From the NCBI RefSeq assembly GCF_009604455.1, contig NZ_WEGL01000005.1, positions 1 to 64,000 of the forward strand: DNA of 64,000 nt. Direction: 5' to 3'. Of the stretch, positions 19,227-27,399 are shown in pieces (within the stretch, counting starts at the first letter, position 1; each line of letters opens with the position of its first letter). A program made the position numbers and the translations under genes. The DNA is from Streptomyces sp. RB17 (lineage in GTDB: Bacteria; Actinomycetota; Actinomycetes; Streptomycetales; Streptomycetaceae). The notes under the pieces were generated by a model. The model saw only the letters and a program-made list of their open reading frames with translations, was not told the DNA's origin and made no database searches.

Positions 19227-19994
19227 CTACCAGCGGGCGGCTCCCAGGTCTCTGGAGATGGCCCGGGCGGCCTCGCGGAGCAGCGTGATCAGGCTCGGAC
19301 GGGGGTGGCCGTGGCTGTCGCAGATCCGCTCGACCGGCCCGGACAGCCCGATGGCGCCGACGACAAGGCCGCCGTGCCCGCGGATCGGTGCGGCGATCCC
19401 GGCCTCGCCCATGCTCATCTCCTGGATCTCGGCGGCCCATCCGAGTTCCCTGACCTCCGCGAGCGCACGGGCGAGCCGCTCGGGATCGGCCAGGGTGTGC
19501 CGGGTGTACGCCTCCAGCCCCCGTCCCTGGGCCGGGTCCACGCCCGCGGTCCCGTACGCCAGCAGCACCTTGCCGAGCGAGGAGGCGTGCAGCGGCAGCA
19601 GCGCGCCCACGTCCAGGGTCTGGAAGGTGTCGTCCGGCCGGAAGACGTGGTGGACGACGAGGACACTGCCCTCCAGCGGCGTGCCCAGGCGTACCGCCTC
19701 CCCACTGCGGGCGGCCAGGGCGTCGGCCCAGTTCAGCGAGCGCGAGCGCAGCTCGTTGACGTCGAGGTAGCTGGTACCGAGGTGCAACAGGGCGGCTCCG
19801 AGCTGGTACTTCCCGGTCGCCGCGTCCTGCTCCACGAAGTCCACGTGCTGGAGCGTGCGCAGAATGCCGTGCGCGGTGCCCTTGGCCAGCCCGAGCGAGG
19901 CCGCCACCTCGCCGAGACCGAGGCGGCGGGGCCCGCCGGCGAGCAGACGCAGAATCGCCGCCGCCCGTTCGATGGACTGGACTGGGCCGGCCAT
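19227..19994 (-). CDS. IclR-family regulator, GylR-like
   Basis: A 255-residue regulator: winged HTH at about 5-65 (VQSIERAAAILRLLAGG, EVAASLGLAKGTAHGILRTLQ) and IclR effector domain 80-250 (LGKVLLAYG, AAPIRGHGGLVVGAIGLSGPVER). The HTH wording and the ending ISRDLGAARW are very like GylR, the glycerol-operon repressor of Streptomyces coelicolor, and it precedes glycerol kinase, so glycerol or glycerol-3-phosphate is the likely effector. The ATG lies directly behind GGGTAATAGGCTCGCTTC, so a very short leader is possible. It is probably a paralogue, because glpF and glpD are missing here. Confidence 0.9.
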   Translation of the reverse strand: MAGPVQSIERAAAILRLLAGGPRRLGLGEVAASLGLAKGTAHGILRTLQHVDFVEQDAATGKYQLGAALLHLGTSYLDVNELRSRSLNWADALAARSGEAVRLGTPLEGSVLVVHHVFRPDDTFQTLDVGALLPLHASSLGKVLLAYGTAGVDPAQGRGLEAYTRHTLADPERLARALAEVRELGWAAEIQEMSMGEAGIAAPIRGHGGLVVGAIGLSGPVERICDSHGHPRPSLITLLREAARAISRDLGAARW

Positions 19995-20075
19995 GAAGCG
20001 AGCCTATTACCCGCACGCACGCCGTGCCCCGTGGGCGAGGACGGGCGGGCGTTCGGTAATGCCGACCACGGTTCA

Positions 20076-20104
20076 TTGACCGGCCCGATTTGTCTCCTTA
20101 GCGT
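20076..20104 (+). promoter_or_regulatory. HrdB-type promoter for the HATPase gene
   Basis: TTGACC (20076-20081), 17 bases, TAGCGT (20099-20104); the start codon of the ATPase gene is 68 bases further on. It matches the Streptomyces vegetative consensus well. No clear palindrome overlaps it. Confidence 0.55.
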
Positions 20105-20171
20105 GCTTGCGAGTCCGGAACGCGCCGGAATGACGGCGCCGGACCGGGCCGTACAACCATCGGGAGAGAAC

Positions 20172-20606
20172 ATGGCGGCACAGCTCAAGACGCTGGTTCA
20201 GGCGGCATACGAACACGTGTGTCCGGTGCCGCCCGTCGCCGGCGCCGTCTCGGCCGTACGCCGTCGCGCCGCGGTGGTGCTCGCCGACTGGAGCGTGTGT
20301 CCGCTCCTCGTCGAGGACGCGCTGCTCGTGGTGTCGGAACTCGTCACCAACGCGATCGTGCACGCCCGGCCCCCGGCCGTGCTCCGGCTGTCGTGGGTGC
20401 AGGGCGACGGCGACCGCACCCTGCACATCGAGGTCAGCGACGCGGGCCCCGCCCTTCCGGTGGGCGGGTTCCTCATCGGGACGGACCCGGACGAGCACGG
20501 CAGGGGCGAGACGATCGTCCACGCCCTGGCGACTCGCCACGGCATACGCACCCACCTCGACGGAGTCACCCGGTGGGCCGAACTCGTCGGGCCGCGGACG
20601 CCCTGA
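20172..20606 (+). CDS. ATP-binding anti-sigma-type regulator (HATPase_c_2)
   Basis: A 144-residue protein of the RsbW/SpoIIAB-like family. The N box ELVTNAIVHA, the G1 box VSDAGP and the G2-like GRGETIV are all intact, so ATP binding is expected. The family are kinase-type anti-sigma factors or switch proteins that act on STAS antagonists. ATG 20172 follows GGGAGAGAAC. It is convergent with a membrane PP2C phosphatase, the opposing activity in partner-switch systems. No STAS gene is in the window, so its partner is elsewhere. Confidence 0.88.
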   Translation: MAAQLKTLVQAAYEHVCPVPPVAGAVSAVRRRAAVVLADWSVCPLLVEDALLVVSELVTNAIVHARPPAVLRLSWVQGDGDRTLHIEVSDAGPALPVGGFLIGTDPDEHGRGETIVHALATRHGIRTHLDGVTRWAELVGPRTP

Positions 20607-20724
20607 CCCAGATCCTGTGGTCAAACTCCCGTCGTCCGCCGGGAGGGCGGGCCTCGCGCCCGCCGCGGAGCGGCTATGTACGTCGTAGGTGCGTGCTCTG
20701 GGGGAGGGAGTCTGACGACAGGGC

Positions 20725-21933
20725 CTAGAGTGCGGCCTCGCACCACGCCGGTACGTACGCCGGCTCGTCCGCGCTGCTCCGCCGGAGCAGGAGCAGGGCG
20801 GCGTCGTCGTGCAGCCGGCCGCCCACATGCGCCAGCAGTTCGTCATGGAGCGCGGTGAGGGTGCGCGCCGGCTCGTCGCACACATGGCGGGCCACCCCCT
20901 CGGCCAGCGGATAGAAGGCACGGGCGTGATCGCGGGCCTCCGTGACCCCGTCGGTGTAGAGCAGCAGTTGGTCTCCCACCGCGAACGGCAGACGCTGCAG
21001 GCGGGGGGTCTGGCCCGCGAGGGCGCGCAACCCGAGGGGCGGAGCGGGACGGGAGGGCTCCACCGCCGCGACCTCTCCGGAGGCGGACACCAGCAGCGGC
21101 GGCGTATGCCCGCAGTTGACGATCTCCAGGTGTCCCGGTCGCGGACATCCGGCGACCACGGCGGTGACGAAGTCGTCGGGACCGAGGTTGCGGGCCAGGC
21201 TCCGCTCGATCCTCGCGACGACGTCGAGCAGATCGGGCTCGTCATGGGCGGCCTCGCGGAACACCCCGAGCACGAGGGCGGCGGTTCCCACGGCGGGCAG
21301 GCCCTTGCCGCGCACGTCGCCGACGATCAGCCTGATCCCGTGGGGCGTGGACACCAGGGCGTAGAGATCCCCGCCGATCCGCGCCTCCGCCGCCGCGGCG
21401 CTGTAGCGGACGGCCACCTGGAACGGGCCGACGGTGTCCGGGACCGGCTGCAGCAGGGCGTGCTGAGCGGCCTCGGCGACCGAGCGAACGGCCGCGAGGA
21501 CCCGTTCCCGACGGCCGCGCAGCGTGCTGGCCAGGTCGCTCGCCGCGGTGACGGCCAGCAGGGCGGCGAGCACGACGGTCAGTTCGCGGGCCGGTACCCC
21601 GTGCGCGATGCCCAGCGCCGCGCCCGTCGCCGCGGCGAGGAGACCGGCGCACAGCACACCGCGCGGCTGGTTGGTGGCGGCCGCCAGGGCGGGCCCGGCC
21701 GCCAGCAGCGGCAGCCAGATCAGCCCCCCGCCCACGGCGGCGCCGAACAGGGCGACGATGGCGACGACCAGCACCGGGAGCACTGGGAGCACCGGGAGCA
21801 GCGGCGGCACGGGCAGTCCCGCGGCCGGCCGCCCGGTGGCGGGCCGGCGGACCGGTCCACGGACGCCGGTCACACGGTTCCTCAACAGTCGCATCGCCGT
21901 ACGGTCGCCGCCCTCGTATCCGGTCTGGCTCAT
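20725..21933 (-). CDS. Membrane-bound PP2C (SpoIIE/RsbU-type) serine phosphatase
   Basis: A 402-residue protein. Residues about 35-145 contain four or five hydrophobic spans (PPLLPVLPVLPVLVVAIVAL and so on), then a PP2C domain at 165-395 with IGGDLYALVSTPHG, IVGDVRGKG (metal Asp), VNCGHTPPLL and LLYTDGVTEARD. It dephosphorylates phospho-STAS proteins in sigma-factor partner switching. The membrane part lacks a known sensor domain. A small Leu-Pro repeat (LPVLPVLPV) precedes the first span. Start ATG 21933 with GAGGACT 11 bases upstream. A similar but shorter phosphatase is at 54.0 kb. Confidence 0.9.
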   Translation of the reverse strand: MSQTGYEGGDRTAMRLLRNRVTGVRGPVRRPATGRPAAGLPVPPLLPVLPVLPVLVVAIVALFGAAVGGGLIWLPLLAAGPALAAATNQPRGVLCAGLLAAATGAALGIAHGVPARELTVVLAALLAVTAASDLASTLRGRRERVLAAVRSVAEAAQHALLQPVPDTVGPFQVAVRYSAAAAEARIGGDLYALVSTPHGIRLIVGDVRGKGLPAVGTAALVLGVFREAAHDEPDLLDVVARIERSLARNLGPDDFVTAVVAGCPRPGHLEIVNCGHTPPLLVSASGEVAAVEPSRPAPPLGLRALAGQTPRLQRLPFAVGDQLLLYTDGVTEARDHARAFYPLAEGVARHVCDEPARTLTALHDELLAHVGGRLHDDAALLLLRRSSADEPAYVPAWCEAAL

Positions 21934-22034
21934 GTTTGGTCAGCAGTCCTCGTCTCCACGGTGTGCTAGACACCCGGAATGTCCCTTTTCATCAAGCAAA
22001 CGGTCTTGGCGAGGCAGCCACAAGGCGCGGAATT

Positions 22035-22793
22035 TCAGATAGTGAGCGAGAGGCTCCTGGTCACCCGGCTCGCAACGGACAGCAGGCGTGCCCGGATCTC
22101 CTCGATCCGGGCGCGCCGCTCCGTCGGCAGGGAGACGCCGAGCGAGCCGAGCGTGTTCCCGCGGTAGACGGGCACGGCGACGCACACGGTGCCGAGCGCG
22201 TACTCCTCCAGATCCGTGACGGCCGGTGCCAAGGGGGGCGCCTCGATCCGGCGGAGCAGCTCCGGAAGACTGGTGATCGTCCGGGGTGTCAGTTCGGCGA
22301 GCTGGTGCCGGGACAGGTATTCCTTGCGGGCGTCCTCGTCCAGCTCGCGCAGCACGGACTTGCCCAGCGCCGTGGCGTGCCCGGCATCCTCGAAACCCAC
22401 CCAGAGATCCACCCGGGGCATGCGGGCGCTGTCCACGATCTCGGCCACCCGGATCTCGCCGTCCTCGTAGAACGTGAGGTAGGCGGGGCTGGACAGCTCG
22501 TCCCGCAGGGCGGCCAGCGTCGGGCGCACCCGGGTGAGCAGTGACTGTGTGTGGCCCGCCGTCCGCAGGGAGTTCAGCTTGTCACCCAGGACGAAGCCGC
22601 CGTCGTCCAGCTTGCGCACGTATCCGTCGTGCACGAGGGTGCGCAGCAGGTGATAGGCGGTGGCCAGCGGCAGCTCCGTCTCGCGTGCCAGTTGCTTCGC
22701 CGGCGCGCCGTTCTCGTGCACGCTCACCGCCTCCAGCAGGCGGAACGCCCGCTGTACGGAAGAGATCAGCGTGGGGCCGTCCTGAGCACCCAT
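22035..22793 (-). CDS. IclR-family transcriptional regulator
   Basis: A 252-residue regulator: HTH at about 8-65 (SSVQRAFRLLEAVSVHENGAPAKQLARETELPLATAYHLLRTL) and IclR ligand domain with DAGHATALGKSVL and VPVYRGNTLGSLGVSLP. It is intact and divergent from the remains of an extradiol dioxygenase and an aromatic-acid transporter (22.9-24.0 kb), so it probably once controlled aromatic catabolism and now has lost its local targets. The start was set at ATG 22793; a 31-residue Pro-rich upstream extension looks non-coding. Confidence 0.88.
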   Translation of the reverse strand: MGAQDGPTLISSVQRAFRLLEAVSVHENGAPAKQLARETELPLATAYHLLRTLVHDGYVRKLDDGGFVLGDKLNSLRTAGHTQSLLTRVRPTLAALRDELSSPAYLTFYEDGEIRVAEIVDSARMPRVDLWVGFEDAGHATALGKSVLRELDEDARKEYLSRHQLAELTPRTITSLPELLRRIEAPPLAPAVTDLEEYALGTVCVAVPVYRGNTLGSLGVSLPTERRARIEEIRARLLSVASRVTRSLSLTI

Positions 22794-22865
22794 AGGACCA
22801 GCCTGCGCCGGGCGACCGACCCGGGCAAGGCCGGGCACCGGCGGCGGCGCCGGGTGAGTCGGCGT

Positions 22866-23112
22866 ACGTCGGCTGGACCACATCAACTTCCTCGCGGCCG
22901 ACGTGGTCGCTCGGCGCCCGGCCCCCCGAGCTGATCCGGCTCGACAGCGGCCGGATCGCGGCCCGCTGGCTGACCTTCACCGACAGGTCGTACGACGTCG
23001 TGTACACGGAGGACCGGACCGCCTCGACCTGCCTGCTGCACCACATCGCCTTCGCGACCGACAGCCGCGAGGACATCCTGCGCACCGCCGATCTCGCCGT
23101 TGACTCGTTGGA
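22866..23112 (+). pseudogene. Remnant of an extradiol ring-cleavage dioxygenase (catechol 2,3-dioxygenase type)
   Basis: Frame 1 reads RLDHINFLAADVV (22870-22908); a frame change near 22920 then gives PELIRLDSGRIAARWLTFTD and YDVVYTEDRTAS followed by LHHIAFATDSREDILRTADLA in frame 2, up to about 23110. These are landmarks of the C-terminal VOC domain of 2,3-dihydroxybiphenyl/catechol dioxygenases. The family's N-terminal domain, about 15-20 residues at the frame change, and the C-terminal metal-ligand tail are all missing. It cannot encode an active enzyme. The remnant is fused almost directly to the transporter remnant, consistent with internal deletions in a former operon. Confidence 0.7.
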
Positions 23113-23121
23113 GGCGGCTTC

Positions 23122-23990
23122 TTGGCGTCGAGCGCACTACGCATGCTTCGGACCAAGGTCCTCGGCATCACCCCGGGCCAGCCGGCGACCTCGGCGGCTA
23201 CGCCACCTTCGGCATGCTGGTGGGCGCGCTCACCGCCGGCACGGTCGCCGACCGCATCGGCCGCAAGAAGCTCATGGTCGGCCGTGTCACCCTGTTCTCG
23301 CCGGCCTCCGGGACATGCGCCCTGTCCGGCCCGGTCGCGGTCGGCCCATCGCGCCGGCGGCGTCCCCTCCGCCTACGTGGCCAAGTGGCTGGTGGAGCCG
23401 TACGGCTGGCGGTCCGCCTTCCGGGTCTGCGTGCTGCCGCTGCTCTTCGTCCCGGTGCTCGGCAAGGTCATGCCCGAGTCGCTGAGCTGCCTGGTCGCCA
23501 AGGACCGTACCGCCGAGGCGCGAGGCGTCGCCGGCCGCTGCGAGGCCGAACCCCCCGCCGCGGCCGCCCCGAAGGTGCCGGCCGGTGGAGCGCCCTGCTG
23601 GGCCTGTTCCGTGGCGGCGAGTGGCTGCAGTCCCCGCTGTACTGACTGGCCTCGGTTCCGCCCTGAGCTTCGTGGTGCTTGCCTGACCTTCCTGGTCGTC
23701 TTCCTCACCGGCGTGTTCCTCAACAGTGCCCAGACGACGATCTACGCGACCGTCTCCATCCGGTCCGCCCCGGCGGGCCGCGCCACAGACGTCGGCTGGA
23801 CCTCGGGCGTGGGCCGCTTCGGCGCCGTCTTCGGGCCGTGGCTCGGCGGGCAGCTGCTCGCCGCGGGCAACGGTGACCGGGGGTTCACCGCCTTCGCCCT
23901 CGCCGGTGTGCCGTCCATGGTGTTCATCGGCGTCGCCGCCCTGTGCTCGTCGCGGCGCCCCGAGCACAGCGGCGCCGGGCAGCAGCTCGT
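23122..23990 (+). pseudogene. Frameshifted MFS aromatic-acid/H+ symporter (AAHS family)
   Basis: Recognisable transporter pieces occur in alternating frames: ASSALRMLR..LGITPGQ (frame 1), GGYATFGMLVGALTAG then DRIGRKKLMVG (frame 3, motif A between helices 2 and 3), YVAKWLVEPYGWRSAFRV (frame 1), WSALLGLFRGGEWLQ (frame 3), and VFLTGVFLNSAQTTIYA plus SGVGRFGAVFGPWLGGQLLA (frame 1). At least four frame changes plus a deletion of part of the first half make it non-functional. The order matches PcaK/MhpT/BenK-type symporters. The IclR gene and dioxygenase remnant next to it fit a decayed aromatic-uptake and cleavage cluster. Confidence 0.75.
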
Positions 23991-24065
23991 CACCGCCGGC
24001 CGACCACCCCCGCGCACGGTGCCGCACCCCGCCCGGGGGTCGGCGCCCCACGCGTCGCACGCATG

Positions 24066-24890
24066 TCACCCCTGCGCGCCGGGCTCCACGTCCAGGCCCG
24101 TGCAGGCCAGCTGCCCGGCCACCTCGGCGCACGCCTCCACGCCGCGCGGCGAGGACACCGAGAGCATCGGGCTGCTGTCCCCGGTGGAGTCGTCCGCCGG
24201 ATAACCGGCCGACAGCACGTTCTGGCCCGCGCGCACCGACACCTCACGGGCCTTCGGCGACCGCACCCGCACCTGTGACCATGCGGTCCCGCAGGCGGGT
24301 GACCAGCGCAGCCGAACGGTGTAGGCGGGGCCGGTGACCATGGTCGTGGTGCGCGCGTCCCGGGCACACAGCGAGGGGTCGGGCAACTCGCCCTGACAGG
24401 ACCGGCCGTGACAGCGGGGCACCCCCGGCAGGGTCTGTGCCGCGGGCGTGGCGCCCGGCCGATCGGACAGGGCGACAGCGGCGGCGGCCACCGCCGTCGC
24501 CGTGCCGAACAGCACGAGCACGGACAGCGGAAGCCACGACGGGAGCCGCCTCGGAAGCCGTGGCCCGAGCCGGCGGAGCCGCCGCCGGGGACCGGGCTCC
24601 TCGGGTGCGGTCTCCGGCGCGGCCTGGGGTGCGGTCTCGGGTGCGGGCGTGCCGGCCGCCTCCCACAGCGCCAGTACGGCCTCGGGATCGGCGCCGGCGA
24701 GCCGGCAGAGCGCCTCCACGGCCGGTCTCGGCGGCGGAGTGCCGCCGGACAGATAGCGGTGCCACGCGGACTTGCTGTACGGGGTGCGCGCGGCCAGCGC
24801 CGCCAGGCTCAGCCCTGTACGGTCCTTCAGTTCGCGCAGTTCCACCATCAGTGCCTCGTCCGGCGTGGTCGATGCTTGAGGGTGTCGCAT
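24066..24890 (-). CDS. XRE-type HTH membrane protein with extracytoplasmic DUF2690 domain
   Basis: A 274-residue protein. Residues 12-60 are a helix-turn-helix (LREL-KDRTGLSLAALAARTPYSKSAWHRYLSGG); 85-110 is an Ala/Pro/Glu linker with three near-repeats of ETAP; 115-145 is a basic stretch plus one membrane span (WLPLSVLVLFGTATAVAAAAV); and the outer part carries CHGRSCQGELPDPSLCARDA and RWSPACGTAWS, the cysteine pattern of DUF2690. This one-span HTH architecture is common in Streptomyces and probably transmits an envelope signal to DNA. Start ATG 24890 after GAGGACGCACG. The cysteines are probably paired in disulphides. Confidence 0.88.
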   Translation of the reverse strand: MRHPQASTTPDEALMVELRELKDRTGLSLAALAARTPYSKSAWHRYLSGGTPPPRPAVEALCRLAGADPEAVLALWEAAGTPAPETAPQAAPETAPEEPGPRRRLRRLGPRLPRRLPSWLPLSVLVLFGTATAVAAAAVALSDRPGATPAAQTLPGVPRCHGRSCQGELPDPSLCARDARTTTMVTGPAYTVRLRWSPACGTAWSQVRVRSPKAREVSVRAGQNVLSAGYPADDSTGDSSPMLSVSSPRGVEACAEVAGQLACTGLDVEPGAQG

Positions 24891-25010
24891 CGTGCGTCCT
24901 CGACTCCCTTTCCGCTATGGGCGATTTCGCCCCTGTTGTCGGAATAGCTTCCCGGGAGGAAGGCGCCTGCAACACGCGGTGAGGTAGGAGCAAGGTGAGG
25001 CGTGGGTGTA

Positions 25011-25048
25011 CCGAAGGCCCGTTCGGGGGTCGTCGAACGGGCCTTCGG
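25011..25048. terminator. Strong intrinsic terminator hairpin
   Basis: CCGAAGGCCCGTTCG and CGAACGGGCCTTCGG form a perfect 15-bp stem with an 8-base loop (GGGGTCGT). It lies 29 bases downstream of the stop of the SH3 protein gene (minus strand) and before the HTH gene's promoter; there is no T-run, as usual in Streptomyces. Confidence 0.88.
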
Positions 25049-25077
25049 TGGCTAGGCGGTGGCGTGGTGCGGGGTCG

Positions 25078-25695
25078 TCAGCACCAGGGGAGGGCGCGAT
25101 CGGCGCGGATGTAGTGAGCCGAGACGTAGCCCCGGTGGTGCGGGAGTCGGTACCAGGTGGTGTTCCCGTACACAGAGGAGCCGTGCGTCCTGCAGACGAG
25201 CGTCAGGTGCCGGCCCGTGTGCCGGTGGCCGATCACCCGGTAGCCGGTGCCGGGGCCGGAGCGGACGTTGAGGCGGGCCCAACGGGTGGTGACCCGGCCG
25301 GTGGCGGCCCAGGTGTGGCGGTACGACACCCACTGCGCCGCGAGGCGGTACCGCAGGCGGTACGGCACCGCCCAGGTGGCGCGCGGGTAGGCCATCGACC
25401 GCGGGACGAAGCGGTATGCCATTCCCTGCGCCGTGAACAGGTGGCCGCGGTGGACTCGATACGCGTGGCGTGCGTGGTGCGCGTGGTGCCTGCGGAGGTG
25501 GACGCGGTGGTGGAAGCGGTAGGCGGCGTGTCCGCGCTGGTGGGTGCGGTGGTGCTGGGCGTCGTACTGGACGACGGCACCGGGCACCGGATGCTGGGGG
25601 GCGGCGTCGGCCGCGGTGGCGCCTGCCGCCGTGGGCAGGAACGCGAGCACCGCGACCGCGGCCAGCAGTCCGCTCTTGAGACTCCGTAGGGTCAT
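25078..25695 (-). CDS. Secreted His/Arg-rich protein with bacterial SH3 domain
   Basis: A 205-residue secreted protein. ATG 25695 is preceded by GGAGGTTTTCC. Residues 1-32 are a Sec signal peptide (MTLRSLKSGLLAAVAVLAFLPTAAG, cleavage after ATAADA). The middle (45-135) is unusually rich in His, Arg and Tyr (HHRVHLRRHHAHHARHAYRVHRGH), and the end is an SH3b domain (ARLNVRSGPGTGYRVIG, LVCRTHGSSVYGNTTWYRL). Such domains bind peptidoglycan or other wall components. The histidine-rich part may bind metal, which is inference. Confidence 0.88.
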   Translation of the reverse strand: MTLRSLKSGLLAAVAVLAFLPTAAGATAADAAPQHPVPGAVVQYDAQHHRTHQRGHAAYRFHHRVHLRRHHAHHARHAYRVHRGHLFTAQGMAYRFVPRSMAYPRATWAVPYRLRYRLAAQWVSYRHTWAATGRVTTRWARLNVRSGPGTGYRVIGHRHTGRHLTLVCRTHGSSVYGNTTWYRLPHHRGYVSAHYIRADRALPWC

Positions 25696-25939
25696 GGAAA
25701 ACCTCCGGCTGTCGTTCTCGTGACCACGAGCAGTGATCACGAGAGCCAGGGTTTCCGTGGCGAGCCGTGGCCATGCCGTTCCGGCGTCCCCCGGGACGGC
25801 CGGGACGTCCCGCGGGACGGGCGCCCACGGCACAGGGGCCCGTCCGGTCCGCGGCGCGGAGGCGTCCCGCCGTCCCCGGCCTGCGTCGCGCATGTCCGGG
25901 TGGCATCACCCGAGGCCGGCCCGAGTCGTCCGCGGCGGG

Positions 25940-26230
25940 TCACAGCGTCTCGGTGAAGGTGATGGTCCGCTCCTTCAGAAGCGGGAACACCGTTCCCCGG
26001 ATCAGCTCGGCGAAGTGGTCCGTCTCCTTGTGCGCCTCGAAGCCGGCGCGGTCCGTGTAGCGCTCGTACAGCACGAACGCCCCCGGCCGGTCGACGACCT
26101 CGTGCGCCTCGTAGGCGAGGTTCGCGGGTTCCGACGACGGGACGAGTTCCCGCATCTTCCGCAGCGCGTCGCGCACGGTGTCCGCGTCGGCGGGGGCGCA
26201 CTGGTACTGGGCGACGACGGCGAAGGCCAT
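25940..26230 (-). CDS. Antibiotic biosynthesis monooxygenase (ABM) domain protein
   Basis: A 96-residue dimeric alpha/beta-barrel protein starting MAFAVVAQYQCAPADADTV; the ABM core is FVLYERYTDRAGFEAHKETDHFAELI, ending PLLKERTITFTETL. Family members include cofactor-free quinol monooxygenases (YgiN) and anthrone oxygenases; the motif YERYTDxxxFxxHxxxxHF is fully kept. ATG 26230 with GGAGGAATGCC. It is divergent from a MarR gene, so it is probably an inducible quinone/quinol detoxification enzyme. Confidence 0.9.
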   Translation of the reverse strand: MAFAVVAQYQCAPADADTVRDALRKMRELVPSSEPANLAYEAHEVVDRPGAFVLYERYTDRAGFEAHKETDHFAELIRGTVFPLLKERTITFTETL

Positions 26231-26365
26231 GGCATTCCTCCGGTGTTCCAAAGGCGGGTGGACTCGCCGATTGCAGCACGCACCCGCCGGGGGACGGCCC
26301 GTACGACACGCGGCCATGTCCGCGGGCGGCCGCCCACCGTGGACGGCCCGGGAGCCGTCGCGGAA

Positions 26366-26397
26366 CTTACTTGACTTACGCAACGAGCTGGTAAAGT
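26366..26397. promoter_or_regulatory. Control site of the MarR gene: TTGACT promoter box within CTTAC direct repeats
   Basis: CTTAC-TTGA-CTTAC (26366-26379) is followed by a TAAAGT-like -10 at 26392-26397, seven bases before the chosen ATG. The core ACTTGACTTAC is shared with the TetR operator at 15603-15622. A full palindrome is not evident. Confidence 0.45.
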
Positions 26398-26404
26398 GGC
26401 GGAT

Positions 26405-26929
26405 ATGCCCACGGAATCGCTGTCCGACCTGCCCGTCGCGTCCCCGGAGGTCACCGAGATAGAGCGCGCCCTGACGCGCATCACCTACCTCGGGACCCGG
26501 GCCCGGCAGCACGAACGGCTGATGGCGCTGGCCGGGGTGCCGCTGGACCGGGCCGCGGTGGCCCTCCTCCGGCAGATCGCCGACTCCGAACCGCTGCGTC
26601 CCGGGGAGCTGGCACAGCGCCTCGGCGTGGAGGCCTCCCATGTGACACGGACCGTGCAGCAACTGCAGAAGGCCGGTTACGTCACGCGCGTCCCGGACCC
26701 CGACGACCGGCGCGCCCAGCGGATCCGGCTGACCGACGTCGGCCGGGAAGCCGTCGAGCGGGTCCGCGAGGCAGGAGCCCGGGGCATGCAGCTCGCCCTC
26801 GCCGACTGGCGGCCCGAGGATCTGCGGCAGATGGCGAACCTGTTCCACCGTATGGTCGACGACTTCCTCGCGTACACGACCGAGGAGGACTCCGGCCGGG
26901 AGACGGACGGCGCGGTCGCCACAGGGTGA
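26405..26929 (+). CDS. MarR-family transcriptional regulator
   Basis: A 174-residue winged-helix regulator: ALTRITYLGTRARQHERLM dimer helix, HTH at about 65-95 (ELAQRLGVEASHVTRTVQQLQKAGYV) and wing DPDDRRAQRIRLTDVG. The ATG at 26405 has no good ribosome site, and a -10-like box ends seven bases before it, so the message may be leaderless; a GTG nine bases upstream is the alternative. It is divergent from the ABM monooxygenase and upstream, 89 bases away, of a membrane/peroxiredoxin pair. A role in oxidant or quinone sensing is inferred from those neighbours. Confidence 0.88.
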   Translation: MPTESLSDLPVASPEVTEIERALTRITYLGTRARQHERLMALAGVPLDRAAVALLRQIADSEPLRPGELAQRLGVEASHVTRTVQQLQKAGYVTRVPDPDDRRAQRIRLTDVGREAVERVREAGARGMQLALADWRPEDLRQMANLFHRMVDDFLAYTTEEDSGRETDGAVATG

Positions 26930-27018
26930 CGGCGGGACGGCCGGCGTCCTGCGGCAACGGGCCACCTCGGCGCCTACCGTCCAGTAATATCCGGCGGCAG
27001 GCCATCAGAGGAGGAACC

Positions 27019-27399
27019 GTGCCACGGTCCGAACGCTCACCCCTGCTGCTCGCCGGCCTGCTGGCCGCGGCGGGGGTCGCCCACTTCGCCGCCCCGCGCC
27101 CGTTCGACGCGGTCGTACCGCGCGCGCTGCCGGGGTCGCCCAGGGCATGGACGTACGGCAGCGGCGTCGTGGAGCTGGCCCTGGCTGCCGGGATCGCGGC
27201 ACCCCGGACACGCGCCGTCGCCGCGAAGGCGGCCGCGGCCTTCTTCGTCGGGGTGTTCCCGGCGAACGTGCAGATGGCCGTGGACTGGCGCCGCCGGCCC
27301 GCGCCGCTGCGGGCGGCCGCCCTCGCGCGGCTGCCGCTGCAGGCGCCGCTGGTGCTGTGGGCCCGGGGAGTCGCCCGGAACGAGGAGGGACGGTCATGA
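27019..27399 (+). CDS. DoxX-like small membrane protein
   Basis: A 126-residue protein with GTG start after GAGGAGGAACC. It has four hydrophobic helices (LLLAGLLAAAGVAHFAAP, GVVELALAAGIA, KAAAAFFVGVFPAN, LPLQAPLVLWA), with GVAHF near the first helix and NVQMAVDW before the last, the pattern of DoxX/DUF-type four-helix quinone-associated proteins. Its end overlaps the peroxiredoxin start (TCATGA), so both are made together. A role in membrane redox homeostasis is inferred. Confidence 0.82.
   Translation: MPRSERSPLLLAGLLAAAGVAHFAAPRPFDAVVPRALPGSPRAWTYGSGVVELALAAGIAAPRTRAVAAKAAAAFFVGVFPANVQMAVDWRRRPAPLRAAALARLPLQAPLVLWARGVARNEEGRS

Noticed and set aside
17622..20171. Upstream extension of the HATPase frame through glpK and the IclR gene
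   Set aside because: The genuine start is ATG 20172 with GGGAGAGAAC; the upstream part is antisense to glycerol kinase.
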